A stretch of 64,000 bases of DNA from Pseudonocardia sp. 73-21 (GTDB lineage Bacteria; Actinomycetota; Actinomycetes; Mycobacteriales; Pseudonocardiaceae). The translations under genes were made by a program, and so were the position numbers. Shown piece after piece: positions 35,574 to 45,310 of the stretch (its first letter is position 1; every line of letters starts with the position of its first letter). The stretch spans positions 124,001 to 188,000 of the forward strand of contig NZ_MKVV01000091.1 of assembly GCF_001899645.1 (NCBI RefSeq), in the 5' to 3' direction. The notes under the pieces are model-generated. The model had not been told where the DNA came from, did not search any database, and saw only the letters and a list, made by a program, of their open reading frames with translations.

Positions 35574-35878
35574 GCCTGTCCACGCACGTGCTCGACGCGG
35601 CCTGCGGCCGCCCGGCCGCCGGGGTCCCGGTGCGCCTGGAGCACGGGGGCGCGGTGGTGGCCGAGGCCGTCACCGACGACGACGGGCGCGTCCGCGAGCT
35701 GGGCGAGCTCGAGGCGGGCACCTACCGGCTCGTCTTCGACACCGCCGCCTACTTCGCGGGCGCGCCGGCGTTCTACCCCGAGGTCGTGGTCACGTTCGCC
35801 GTCACCGACACCGCCGCGCACCACCACGTGCCGCTGCTGCTGTCGCCGTTCGCCTACTCCACCTACCGCGGGAGCTGA
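35570..35878 (+). CDS. uraH: 5-hydroxyisourate hydrolase
   Basis: 102 residues of the transthyretin-related family. LSTHVLDAACGRPAAGVPVR at the start and the C-terminal tetrapeptide YRGS are diagnostic; HHHVPLLLSPFAYSTYRGS is the usual end. It hydrolyses 5-hydroxyisourate to OHCU. It lies between uraD and the uricase, 3 bp from the latter. Confidence 0.95.
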   Translation: MSLSTHVLDAACGRPAAGVPVRLEHGGAVVAEAVTDDDGRVRELGELEAGTYRLVFDTAAYFAGAPAFYPEVVVTFAVTDTAAHHHVPLLLSPFAYSTYRGS

Positions 35879-35881
35879 GCC

Positions 35882-36742
35882 ATGGGGATCGTTCTCGGAG
35901 CGAACCAGTACGGGAAGGCCGAGAGCCGCCTCGTGCGGATCTACCGCGACACCGCCCGCCACGAGATCCGCGACGTCACCGTCTCGACGGCGCTGCGCGG
36001 CGACTTCTCCGCCGCCCACCTGCACGGCGACCAGTCGAGGGTGCTGCCCACCGACACCCAGAAGAACACCGCGTACGCGTTCGCGAAGTCCACAGGGCTG
36101 CACGCGATCGAGGACTACGCGCTGACGCTCGCCCGGCACTTCGTCGCCGACGTCGAGCCCGTCACCGGGGCTCGGATCGCGGTGGACGAGTACGGCTGGG
36201 AGCGCGTGCCCGTCGACGGCGTCGGCCACGACCACACCTGGACCCGCCGGGGCACCGAGGTGCGCACGGCCGTCGTCGAGGTGGACACCGAGGGCGAGCG
36301 GGTGGTGTCGGGCCTGCGCGACCTGATCCTGCTCAAGTCCACCGGGTCGGAGTTCGCCGGGTTCCTCACCGACGAGTACACGACGCTGGCCGAGACCCAC
36401 GACCGGATCATGTCGACCTCGCTCGTGGCCACCTGGAGGCACAGCCCCGGCTCCTTCGGAGCGGTGGACGTCGAGTGGGACAAGTCCTTCGCCGACGTGC
36501 GGCGGATCCTGCTGGAGCAGTTCGCCACCGTGCACTCGCTGGCCCTGCAGCAGACGCTGTGGGAGATGGGCCGCGCCGTGCTGGAGGCCGATCCCGGCAT
36601 CGCGGAGATCAGCCTGTCGGCGCCCAACCGCCACCACTTCGTCGTCGACCTCGCCCCGTTCGGCCTGGAGAACCCCAACGAGGTGTTCTACGCCGCCGAC
36701 CGGCCGTACGGCCTGATCGAGGCGACGGTCACGCGGGACTGA
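35882..36742 (+). CDS. Urate oxidase (uricase)
   Basis: 286 residues of the cofactor-free T-fold uricase. The hallmark VLPTDTQKNTAYAFAK is near 55-70, FLTDEYTTLAETHDRI in the middle, and LSAPNRHHFVVDLAPFGLEN near the C-terminus. It turns urate into 5-hydroxyisourate with O2. Its end overlaps the convergent enolase-family gene by 14 bp. Common symbols are uaZ or pucL. Confidence 0.95.
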   Translation: MGIVLGANQYGKAESRLVRIYRDTARHEIRDVTVSTALRGDFSAAHLHGDQSRVLPTDTQKNTAYAFAKSTGLHAIEDYALTLARHFVADVEPVTGARIAVDEYGWERVPVDGVGHDHTWTRRGTEVRTAVVEVDTEGERVVSGLRDLILLKSTGSEFAGFLTDEYTTLAETHDRIMSTSLVATWRHSPGSFGAVDVEWDKSFADVRRILLEQFATVHSLALQQTLWEMGRAVLEADPGIAEISLSAPNRHHFVVDLAPFGLENPNEVFYAADRPYGLIEATVTRD

Positions 36743-37844
36743 TCCGCCACCGCTCGACGGCGTCCGGGTCGAGCACCGCACCGATGCCCGGACGGGTGGG
36801 CACGGCCACCGTGCCGTCGGGCCCGATCCGCACGGGCTCGGCGAGCATGAAGTCGCGGCGCTGCGGGGTCCAGCCCGGCGGGTCGTACGGGAACTCCAGG
36901 TAGGGCCCACCCCCGATCCCGGCGACGACGGCGAGGTTGGCGAGCAGGCCGATGCCGTTCGTCCACGTGTGCGGGGTGAAGCTCCGGTTCCGCAGCAGCG
37001 CCAGCTCGCCCAGCGTGCGGGCGCGCGACATGCCCAGGGCCAGGACCACGTCGGTCTGGTAGACGTCGAGCAGGTCGCCGTCCAGGTGGGCGAGCACGGC
37101 GTCGGCGGAGTCGAGCATCTCGCCGCCGGCGATCCGCGCGCCGGTGCGGGAGCGCAGCGCCGCGAGCCCGGCGCGGTCGGGGTAGGGCAGCGGCTCCTCG
37201 ATCCAGAACACGTCGAGGTCTCCCAGCCGTTCCACGAGCCGCTGCGTCGCGGCGACGTCGGGGGCCGGCTCGATGTCACCGGCCATCCGCCACGACCGGT
37301 TGAGGTCCACCATGATCTCCATGTCGGACCCGACGGCCTCCCGCACCGCGGCCACAGTGGCGACGCCCTCGTCGGCCCGGTGCCGGTCGATGCGCACCTT
37401 GAGCGCCCGGAAGCCCTCCGCCCGCAGCGCGAGCGCCGAGTCGACGCGGGCCCGCGGCGGCAGCAGGGAGCCGCAGGAGGCGTAGGCGGGGATCCGGTCC
37501 AGCGCGCCGCCGAACAGCGTGGCGACCGGCAGCCCGGTGACCTGACCGAGGATGTCCCACAGCGCGACCTCCAGGGGCCAGCAGCGGCCGCCGTGGACGT
37601 GGATCGACTCGATGGTCCGGACGTGGCGCTGGATCTGCAGCGGGTCGCGGCCCAGGAACAGGTGCTCGTGTCCGGCGAGGCCGAGCATGGTGTCGCCGGA
37701 GCCGACCCCGACGACGCCGTCGTCGGTCTCGACCCGCACGACCGTCGCGTCCGCGTGGCGCCGCGGCTCGGGGTCCCACGCCGCGGCGAACGGTGGGTCC
37801 AGGGGGAGCCGCAGCCGGTCGAGGTGGATCGCGGTGATCTTCAC
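36729..37844 (-). CDS. Enolase-superfamily enzyme (mandelate racemase type)
   Basis: 371 residues. The capping domain (FAAAWDPEPRRHADATVVRV) is followed by a barrel: the Lys in ALKVRIDRHR, metal ligands in EIMVDLNRSW, FWIEEPLPYPD and AGGEMLDS, and the His in FTPHTWTNGIG. It abstracts a proton next to a carboxylate, as dehydratase or racemase. Lying among ureide genes on the opposite strand, its substrate is not obvious. GTG 37844 overlaps the stop of a LuxR remnant. Confidence 0.85.
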   Translation of the reverse strand: MKITAIHLDRLRLPLDPPFAAAWDPEPRRHADATVVRVETDDGVVGVGSGDTMLGLAGHEHLFLGRDPLQIQRHVRTIESIHVHGGRCWPLEVALWDILGQVTGLPVATLFGGALDRIPAYASCGSLLPPRARVDSALALRAEGFRALKVRIDRHRADEGVATVAAVREAVGSDMEIMVDLNRSWRMAGDIEPAPDVAATQRLVERLGDLDVFWIEEPLPYPDRAGLAALRSRTGARIAGGEMLDSADAVLAHLDGDLLDVYQTDVVLALGMSRARTLGELALLRNRSFTPHTWTNGIGLLANLAVVAGIGGGPYLEFPYDPPGWTPQRRDFMLAEPVRIGPDGTVAVPTRPGIGAVLDPDAVERWRISPA

Positions 37845-38091
37845 CGTCCCGACCCTAGGGCCCCCTCGGCCACGAGGCGGGTGAGCTGCGCGCGGTTGCC
37901 CACGCCGAGCTTCACGAACGCGCGTCCCAGGTGGTACTCGACGGTCCTGGGGCTCAGGAACAGCGCCGCGGCCACCTCCCGGTTGGTGGCCCCGTCGGCG
38001 ACCGCCAGATCTCGAGCACCCCGGCGTGGCCGCGCCGGGCGTCCGCCAGCACGGTGTCGACGGCGGCGATCTCCGCCGAGCGTCCGCGCAC
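37841..38091 (-). pseudogene. Large LuxR-type regulator reduced to its two ends
   Basis: From GTG 38091 the frame reads the start of a LuxR/LAL regulator (RGRSAEIAAVDTVLADARRG, HAGVLEI), stopping where the P-loop should follow. At about 38010, in another frame, the C-terminal helix-turn-helix begins (GATNREVAAALFLSPRTVEY, HLGRAFVKLGVGNRAQL). Several hundred residues are gone. Its stop overlaps the enolase-family GTG, so it once preceded that gene in an operon. The next 270 bp hold only the promoter region of the deaminase. Confidence 0.75.
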
Positions 38092-38363
38092 GGCTCCCCC
38101 TCCTGGCGCCCCGGGCACCAAGGAGCACACCGGTCCGGCACCGGGTACACGGCTGGGGATTTCCCTGACGCCCGGGCGTCGCCCAGTTCGTAGGTTCGGT
38201 GTCCGGCACCGGGGGACGGCATGATCATCGACGAGGTGTCGCCGCCGGCCATCGCCACCGCGAGCCCGTCGCGGAGGCCGACGGCGGCGGTGCGCCGCGT
38301 CGGCTACCGGTTCGTCACCGTGGCGACTTCACCCCGCCGCCGGGGAGCGCTGTACTTTCCCTC

Positions 38364-39707
38364 ATGGACTTCGTCATCGAGGGTGCCCACGTCGTCACCG
38401 TCACCGGCGGGGAGTTCGCGGGTGGCCACGTGGTGGTCGAGGGCAACCGGATCACCGCCGTCGGCGCGGGCCCGGCGCCCCGCACCGGTGACCCCGCGGT
38501 GATCGACGGGCGTGGCTGCCTGCTCACCCCCGGGTTCGTCAACACCCACAACCACCTCTACCAGTGGGTCACGCGCGGGCTGGCCGTCGACTCCACGCTC
38601 TTCGAATGGCTCACCACCCTCTACCCGGTGTGGGCGGGCATCGACGAGCACGCCGTGCACACCGCCGCGAGCGGGGCACTGGCCCAGCTGGCGCTCACCG
38701 GTTGCACCACCGCGTCCGACCACCACTACGTCTTCCCCCGCGAGGGCGGCGACGTGTTCGCCGCCGAGATCCGCGCGGCGCAGGACGTGGGCCTGCGGTT
38801 CCACCCCTGCCGCGGCTCCATGGATCTCGGGCGGCGTGACGGCGGCCTGCCGCCCGACAACGTCGTCGAGGACCGGGACGCGATCCTCACCGCGTCGGCC
38901 GACGCCGTGGCGCGCTGGCACGACCCGTCGCCGGGCTCGATGCTGCAGGTGGCGCTGGCGCCGTGCTCGCCGTTCTCGGTCACCGGCGAGCTCATGCGAC
39001 TCTCGGCCGAGCTGGCCCGGGAGCTGGGCGTCCACCTGCACACCCACCTCGCCGAGACCCTCGACGAGGGCCAGTTCTGCCACGAGCGCTTCGGCTGCTC
39101 CCCGCTGGAGTACGTGGAGGGCCTCGGCTGGACCGGCGACGACGTCTGGTTCGCCCACGCCGTCCACCTCGACGACGCCGCGGTGAAGAAGATCGGCGAC
39201 ACCCGCACCGGTGTGGCGCACTGCCCGTCGTCCAACGCGCGGCTCGGGGCCGGCATCGCCCGCACCCGGTCCCTGCGTGACGCCGGCGCGCGCGTCGGGC
39301 TCGGCGTCGACGGCGCGGCCAGCAACGAGGCGGGCAGCCTGCTGGAGGAGGTGCGCCACGCGCTGCTGTTCGCCCGCGCCACCGGCGGGCCGACGGCCCT
39401 GACCGTCCGGGACGCGCTGGAGCTGGCCACCATGGGCGGCGCCGCGGTGCTCGGCCGCACGGGAGAGATCGGGTCGATCGAGGTGGGGAAGCTGGCCGAC
39501 CTGGCGCTGTGGCGCCTCGACGGCCCGGCCCACGCCGACGTCGCCGACCCGGTGGCCGCGCTGGTGCTGGGCGCGCCCCCGCCCCTGGAGCTGCTGCTGG
39601 TGAACGGCGCTCCGGTGGTGGAGCGCGACCGGGTGCTCACCGCCGACACCGACGCCCTGGCCCGCGAGTGCGCCGCAGTCCACCACGCGCTGCTGCAGAA
39701 GGCATGA
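38364..39707 (+). CDS. 8-oxoguanine deaminase-like amidohydrolase
   Basis: 447 residues of the cytosine-deaminase/ATZ-TRZ-like amidohydrolases: metal site NTHNHLYQWVTRG near 62, HLHTHLAETLDE, WFAHAVHLDD, AHCPSSNARLGAG and the Asp in LGVDGAASNEAG. The family deaminates aromatic bases; 8-oxoguanine to urate fits the neighbouring uricase pathway, which makes that assignment an inference. The next gene follows after 7 bp. Confidence 0.85.
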   Translation: MDFVIEGAHVVTVTGGEFAGGHVVVEGNRITAVGAGPAPRTGDPAVIDGRGCLLTPGFVNTHNHLYQWVTRGLAVDSTLFEWLTTLYPVWAGIDEHAVHTAASGALAQLALTGCTTASDHHYVFPREGGDVFAAEIRAAQDVGLRFHPCRGSMDLGRRDGGLPPDNVVEDRDAILTASADAVARWHDPSPGSMLQVALAPCSPFSVTGELMRLSAELARELGVHLHTHLAETLDEGQFCHERFGCSPLEYVEGLGWTGDDVWFAHAVHLDDAAVKKIGDTRTGVAHCPSSNARLGAGIARTRSLRDAGARVGLGVDGAASNEAGSLLEEVRHALLFARATGGPTALTVRDALELATMGGAAVLGRTGEIGSIEVGKLADLALWRLDGPAHADVADPVAALVLGAPPPLELLLVNGAPVVERDRVLTADTDALARECAAVHHALLQKA

Positions 39708-39714
39708 TCCGTCC

Positions 39715-40131
39715 ATGCCTCTGATGTTCCTCAACGGCACCGCCATGGCCGGTGGCGCCGACCACCACCTCGTGGGCGACTCGCCGCTCGTCGCCGCCAC
39801 CACCACGGCGCCGCGCTACCGGTTCCACGCCGTGGGTGGCCGGTACCCGGCGCTGCAGGACGTCGGCGAGGGCGGGGCCGCCGTGGCCGGCGAGGTCTAC
39901 GACATGACCTACGACCAGCTCCGGGAGATCCTCCTGCCCGGCGAGCCCGACGGCCTGGAGCTGGGCGTGATCGAGCTGGCCGACGGCTCGGGGTCGCTGG
40001 CCATGATCCTGCGCAGGGAGTACCCCACTGTGTCGTCTGGCGCCTCCGCGGGAACGAGCACGTCGGCGCGGCCCGAGCTCAGCGACATCTCGGCGCTGGC
40101 GAGCTGGCGCACCTACCTGGACCGGACGTGA
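39715..40131 (+). CDS. Allophanate-hydrolase C-terminal-like (GGCT fold) protein
   Basis: 138 residues: [41 protein letters not shown] and [19 protein letters not shown] match the gamma-glutamylcyclotransferase-like C-terminal domain of AtzF-type allophanate hydrolases, here as a free protein. It may act on a ureide or carbamoyl intermediate. The allantoinase GTG overlaps its stop. Confidence 0.78.
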   Translation: MPLMFLNGTAMAGGADHHLVGDSPLVAATTTAPRYRFHAVGGRYPALQDVGEGGAAVAGEVYDMTYDQLREILLPGEPDGLELGVIELADGSGSLAMILRREYPTVSSGASAGTSTSARPELSDISALASWRTYLDRT

Positions 40132-41447
40132 TCCTCGTCCGGGCCGACCGGGCGATCGTCGACGGGGCGCAGCGCCCGGCCGCGGTGCTGGTCGACGGTG
40201 AGACGATCACCGCCGTCCTCGACCGCGACGTCGTGGTGGACGGCGCGCAGGAGGTGGTACTCGCGGCCGATGAGGTGCTGCTGCCGGGCCTCGTCGACAC
40301 CCACGTGCACGTCAACGAGCCCGGCCGCACCGAGTGGGAGGGCTTCGCCACGGCCACCCGGGCCGCCGCCGCGGGCGGGGTCACCACGATCATCGACATG
40401 CCGCTGAACTCCCTGCCGCCCACCATCGACGTGCCGTCGCTGGAGATCAAGCGCAGGGCGGCCGACGGGCAGTGCCACGTCGACGTCGGTTTCTGGGGCG
40501 GGGCCGTGCCCGGCAACGAGGACCGGATGCGGAGCCTGCACGACGCCGGCGTGTTCGGCGTCAAGTGCTTCCTCATCGACTCCGGGGTGCCGGAGTTCCC
40601 GCCACTGCTCGACCCCCGCGCGGCACTGGCGGAGATCGCCAGGTTCGGCGGGCTGATGATCGCCCACGCCGAGAACGGCGCGCTCGTCACCGACGCGAAG
40701 GGGCCCCGCTACGCCGACTTCGTCGCCTCCCGCCCGACGGCCGCGGAGGACTCCGCGATCGCGCTGCTGCTCGCGGCGGCCCGCGAGACCGGGGCGCGCG
40801 TGCACGTCGTGCACCTGTCCTCGGCCGCCGCGCTGCCGATGCTCGCGGCGGCCCGGGCCGAGGGCGTGGCGGTCAGCGTCGAGACGTGCCCGCACTACCT
40901 GACGCTCACGGCCGAGGAGGTCCCCGACGGCGACACGCGGTTCAAGTGCTGCCCGCCCGTGCGCGGGGCCGGTAACCAGGACGCGCTGTGGCAGGGCCTC
41001 GCCGACGGCACCATCGACATGGTGGTCAGCGACCACTCGCCGTGCACCCCGGAGCTCAAGCGCCTCGACCCTGCTGATCCCTTGTGCGGCGACTTCGGTG
41101 AGGCCTGGGGCGGCATCGCGTCGCTCCAGCTGGGTCTGCCCGTGATCTGGACGGCGGCGCGGCGGCGCGGCCACTCCCTCGTCGAGGTGGTGCGCTGGAT
41201 GGCGCAGGCCCCGGCCGACCTGGTGGGACTGCGCCGCAAAGGGCGCATCGCCGCAGGTCACGACGCCGATCTCACCGTGCTCGCACCCGAGCAGACGTTC
41301 ACGGTGGGCGCGCTGCACCACCGCAACCCCCTCACCCCGTACTCCGGCCGTGAGCTGCACGGCGTGGTCCGGAGCACCTGGCTGCGCGGCCGGGAGGTGA
41401 GGGAGGAACCCCGGGGTGCGCTGCTGGCGAGGGAGGATGAGGTATGA
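40128..41447 (+). CDS. allB: Allantoinase
   Basis: 439 residues of the cyclic amidohydrolases. Metal ligands are in [17 protein letters not shown], the carbamylated Lys in [11 protein letters not shown], then [17 protein letters not shown] and [24 protein letters not shown] is specific to allantoinase. It opens the allantoin ring to allantoate. GTG start overlapping the previous stop; its own stop overlaps the allantoicase ATG. Confidence 0.95.
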   Translation: MILVRADRAIVDGAQRPAAVLVDGETITAVLDRDVVVDGAQEVVLAADEVLLPGLVDTHVHVNEPGRTEWEGFATATRAAAAGGVTTIIDMPLNSLPPTIDVPSLEIKRRAADGQCHVDVGFWGGAVPGNEDRMRSLHDAGVFGVKCFLIDSGVPEFPPLLDPRAALAEIARFGGLMIAHAENGALVTDAKGPRYADFVASRPTAAEDSAIALLLAAARETGARVHVVHLSSAAALPMLAAARAEGVAVSVETCPHYLTLTAEEVPDGDTRFKCCPPVRGAGNQDALWQGLADGTIDMVVSDHSPCTPELKRLDPADPLCGDFGEAWGGIASLQLGLPVIWTAARRRGHSLVEVVRWMAQAPADLVGLRRKGRIAAGHDADLTVLAPEQTFTVGALHHRNPLTPYSGRELHGVVRSTWLRGREVREEPRGALLAREDEV

Positions 41448-42433
41448 CCGACTTCCGGCAGCTTCCCGATCTCGCCGTCCGCTCGCTGGGCGGCAGTGTC
41501 GTGTGGGCCAACGACGAGTCGTTCGCCGCGCGGGAGAACCTGATCTCCCCCGGCCCGTCGGTGTTCGACACGAGCGCGTTCGGGCCCAAGGGCAAGGTCT
41601 ACGACGGCTGGGAGACCCGGCGCCGGCGCGAGCCCGGGGACGACGCCGCCATCGTGCGGCTGGGGGCACCGGGGATCGTGCGCGGCGTCGTCGTCGACAC
41701 GTCGTGGTTCACCGGCAACTACCCGCCCGAGGTGTCGGTCGAGGGGCTGCACGCGGCCGACACGGACGCCGTGCAGGACCGCACCGGCTGGGTGCCGCTG
41801 GTGGCGCGCACCGCGGTGACGGGCGACACGGAGAACGCGTTCGCCGTCCACTCGGACCGGCGCGTCACCCACGTCCGGCTGCGGATCTTCCCCGACGGCG
41901 GCGTGGCCCGGTTGCGCGTGCACGGTGAGGCGCTGCCCGACCCCGCCCTGATCGACGCGCTCGGCACGGTGGACCTGGCCGCCATCGAGAACGGCGGGCT
42001 GGTCACCGCCTGCTCCAACCTGTTCTACAGCTCGCCCCACAACCTCCTGCTGCCCGGTCCCGCCCGCTCGATGGGGGAGGGCTGGGAGACCGCGCGACGC
42101 CGCGGCGACGGCAACGACTGGGTGGAGGTGGGCCTGGCCGCCCAGTCCACCGTCGCGGTGGCCGAGGTCGACACCAGCTGGTTCCTGCACAACGCCCCGG
42201 GCTGGGCGACGCTGCGCGGTCGCGACGGCGCCGGGGAGTGGAGCGACCTGCTGCCCCGCACGCCGCTGCAGCCCGACACCCGCCACCGCTTCCGGTTGCC
42301 GGCCACCCCGGTCACGGCCGTGCGCCTGGACATCCTCCCCGACGGCGGCATGTCCCGGCTGCGCCTGCACGGCACCCCCACCGTCGCGGGCCGCGAGCAC
42401 CTCGCGGCCCGCTGGTCAGCCGCACGGCGCTGA
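41444..42433 (+). CDS. alc: Allantoicase
   Basis: 329 residues with the two-fold repeat of the family: [19 protein letters not shown] with [15 protein letters not shown], and [19 protein letters not shown] with [12 protein letters not shown]. Each repeat is a jelly-roll. It splits allantoate into ureidoglycolate and urea. It is the last gene of the rightward ureide operon and the next gene on this strand is 2 kb away. Confidence 0.95.
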   Translation: MTDFRQLPDLAVRSLGGSVVWANDESFAARENLISPGPSVFDTSAFGPKGKVYDGWETRRRREPGDDAAIVRLGAPGIVRGVVVDTSWFTGNYPPEVSVEGLHAADTDAVQDRTGWVPLVARTAVTGDTENAFAVHSDRRVTHVRLRIFPDGGVARLRVHGEALPDPALIDALGTVDLAAIENGGLVTACSNLFYSSPHNLLLPGPARSMGEGWETARRRGDGNDWVEVGLAAQSTVAVAEVDTSWFLHNAPGWATLRGRDGAGEWSDLLPRTPLQPDTRHRFRLPATPVTAVRLDILPDGGMSRLRLHGTPTVAGREHLAARWSAARR

Positions 42434-44235
42434 TCAGCCCGGCTGCCGCAGCAGGTGCGCGGCGATCATCGGACCGTCGGTCAGCACCGCCGGGGTCAGC
42501 TCCTCGGCGGACGCGGGCCGCGCGATGAGGTGGCCCTGCACGAGGTCGCAGCCCAGCCGGGCGAGCTCGCGCAGCTACCCCGGTCGCTCCACCCCCTCCG
42601 CGACGGTGCGCAGGCCCAGGTGGCGGGTGAGCCGGAACAGCCCGACGAGGAACCGCCCGCCGCTGGCGCAGGTCGACGTTCACGGCCATCTGCAGCCGCC
42701 GGTGCCCCAGCCCGGCGTTCCACTCCGCGAGCTGCCCGCATGCGCGCTCCAGCATGAGCGCCGAGAGCTGCTCGGAGCGGCCGGCGGCCACGCAGATCGG
42801 GACGAACGTGGACGGAGGGACGTCGACCCCCTCGAACCGCCAGCGGGCCAGCGCCTCGAGCGCCCCCATCAGGCCGCTGACCGGGTCGACCACCGGCTGG
42901 TAGACGGCCTGGATCTCACCCGCGTCGAGCGCCGCGACGAACGCCCGCCGCAGCCGCGGGTCGTCCCGGGTGCCGGTGACCGCGACGGCGTCGAGGGCAC
43001 CCGCCTCGGGCATCGCGGGCGAGTGCACGGGTGTCGGACGCCCGCAGCACGCCCTCCAGCCGCTCGGCCACCCGGCACAGCAGCTGGTCGCCCGCCGCGT
43101 GCCCCAGCGAGTCGTTGACGGCCTTGAACCCGTCGAGGTCGAGGAACGCGACCCCGACCGTCCGGTGCTCCCGGTCGGCGACGGCGATGGCGTGCTCGAG
43201 CCGGTCGAGGAACAGCGCCCGGTTGGCCAGGCCCGTCAGGCCGTCGTGGAACGCGAGATGGTGCAGCTGCACCTCGCGCTCGGCGACGGTGTGCACGAGC
43301 TCCTGGTTGCGGCGCACCGTCAGGTACTGGCGGACGAGCACGAGCGCCACGAGCGCCACGATCAGCGCCATCGTGACGGCGTCGAGGCGGTCGCCACGCA
43401 GGGTGTGGCCCCCCGCGACGACGATGGCGGCCGCCAGCGGCAGGTAGGGGAGCAGACCCGACCGGGCCGCCGAGCGCGGCGCCCCCGGGAGGACCGCGGG
43501 GGCGGCGGCGTGCCGCGGTACGACCAGGCCCGCCGCTCCCATCAACGCGAACGCGGTCCACCACCCCCACTCCACGGCGGACCCGGTGACGTAGGTGTCC
43601 GCGGCGATCTGGACGGCGAACGCCCCGTCCGACAGCGACATCGCGATCACCGAGGCCGACAGCAGGCCCCAGCGCAGCGGGGCGTCGCGGGTCTCGGCGA
43701 CGGTGAGCACCATGACGGTGAGCAGGACGACGTCGGCCAATGGATAGGCCAGCGACACCGCCAGGGCCGGCCCCGACTCGCCGATGCCCTGCGCGACCAT
43801 GTCCAGCACGGTCAGCCACGACAGCAGCCCGAACGCGCAGCCCACCATGAACGCGTCGAGCACGCGCCGGGGCGTGGCCAGCCGCGAGGTGGGCGGTGCG
43901 AGCAGCACGAGGCCGACGAGCGTGGCCACCGGGAACGTGACGTAGCCGAGGTCGGCGGGCGACGGGTACGGCGACGGGATGCCCAGCACCGACTCGAGGA
44001 CCGTCCAGGCCACCTGTCCCGCGGCCCACGCCCAGCACGCCACGGCCAGCGCGGTCCATCCCCGGCGCGAACGCCCGGCGCTGCGGCGCGCACCTCTCAG
44101 GCACCCGAGCCCGCCCGCGACGGCGAAGCCGAGCTCGGCGAGGTTCGCGATCGTGACGCGGGCGGCCCCGCCGGACGCGGTGACCAGCGCCGCGACGGCG
44201 ACGAGGGCCCCACAGACACGGCGCCATCCTCGCAC
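42434..44235 (-). pseudogene. Membrane GGDEF/EAL protein, broken several times
   Basis: From GTG 44235 about nine membrane helices are followed by the start of a GGDEF domain (LAFHDGLTGLANRALFLDRL, VAFLDLDGFKAVNDSLGHAA). The text breaks at VLRASDT where the GGDEF active site should come. An EAL domain resumes in another frame (IQAVYQPVVDPVSGLMGALE, then MAVNVDLRQ), is broken again, and ends with LGLRTVAEGVERPG, a TAG at about 42581, and DLVQGHLIARPASAEEL. Both active sites are lost. Confidence 0.85.
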
Positions 44236-44294
44236 CTCGTCACATCGGACGGGACGGGGACCGTTCGATGATCGAGACAGTAGTCGCCAGACTA

Positions 44295-44311
44295 TGGTGT
44301 GTATCACATCA
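44295..44311. promoter_or_regulatory. Near-palindrome upstream of molybdenum storage genes
   Basis: TGGTGTG-TAT-CACATCA pairs at six of seven positions per arm. It lies about 180 bp before the first storage gene in the otherwise empty gap 44236-44488. It could be an operator; it does not look like a ModE site. Confidence 0.4.
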
Positions 44312-44488
44312 CGGGGAACGGGGTCGCCGTCGCGGGTGATCGCGATCCGCGCGGCCGCCTTCGCGGTTCCGGCTCGCCGGACGGTCCGCATGATCGGGCC
44401 CGGCACCCGATCGGGCGGCCGGCCGATCCCGCTACTGTGCGGATGTCCATGCAGGTCAGAGCGCTGTAGTGCACACGAGGAGACACCC

Positions 44489-45310
44489 ATGACGGAGGCC
44501 GCCGCAACGGCGACCCTCGAGTCGTTGCTGATGACACGGTCACTCAGCGACCCCGAGTTGATCGCGGCCAGTGACGCCGTGCCGGACCACCGGATCCTGC
44601 CGGACGTCACGGTGCTCAAGGTCGGCGGCCAGAGCCTGATGGACCGGGGTGCCGCCGCGGTTCACCCGGTCGTGGAGGAGCTCGTCGCGCTCAAGCGCAC
44701 CCATCGGCTGCTGATCGGCACCGGTGGCGGCACCCGCGCGCGCCACGCCTACTCCCTCGCCGCCGAGCTGGGCCTGCCCACCGGCGTGCTCAGCGACGTC
44801 GGGTCGGCCGTCGCCGGTCAGAACGCCACCATGCTCGGCTACCTCATGGCGCGCCACGGCGTCCCGGTGGTCGGGGCCGGGGCGTTCAGCACGCTGGCGC
44901 TCTACCTGCAGGAGTCGGGCGCCGCGATCTTCGCCGGCATGCCGCCCTACGACATGTGGCAGCGCGTGCCCGCCGCGGGCGTCATCCCGCCCTACCGCAC
45001 CGACGCCGGGTGCTACCTGGTCGCCGAGACCTACGGCTGCGCGAACATGATCTACATCAAGGACGAGGACGGCCTCTACACGGCCAACCCGAAGAACGAC
45101 GCGAACGCGACGTTCATCCCTGAGGTCACGGTCGGCGAGCTGATCGCCATGGACCTGCCCGACCTCGTCGTGGAGCGGCCGGTGCTGGAGCTGATGCGCC
45201 ACGCCCGGCACGTCCGGTCGGTCCAGATCGTCAACGGCCTCAAGCCCGGGCTCGTCACGCGCGCCGTCGCGGGCGAGCACGTCGGCACGATCATCCGGAG
45301 CAGCACGTGA
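44489..45310 (+). CDS. mosB: Molybdenum storage protein subunit, MosB-like
   Basis: 273 residues of the amino-acid-kinase fold. The text follows the Azotobacter beta subunit closely: [87 protein letters not shown] and [14 protein letters not shown]. The subunits form an alpha3-beta3 cage that binds polymolybdate with ATP. GAGGAG precedes the ATG. The partner gene overlaps it by four bases. Confidence 0.87.
   Translation: MTEAAATATLESLLMTRSLSDPELIAASDAVPDHRILPDVTVLKVGGQSLMDRGAAAVHPVVEELVALKRTHRLLIGTGGGTRARHAYSLAAELGLPTGVLSDVGSAVAGQNATMLGYLMARHGVPVVGAGAFSTLALYLQESGAAIFAGMPPYDMWQRVPAAGVIPPYRTDAGCYLVAETYGCANMIYIKDEDGLYTANPKNDANATFIPEVTVGELIAMDLPDLVVERPVLELMRHARHVRSVQIVNGLKPGLVTRAVAGEHVGTIIRSST

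Noticed and set aside
44295-44311. CRP-type cAMP receptor site before the storage genes
   Set aside because: Only the inner TGTG-TAT-CACA matches by shape; spacing is 3 instead of 6, so I list it only as an unassigned near-palindrome.
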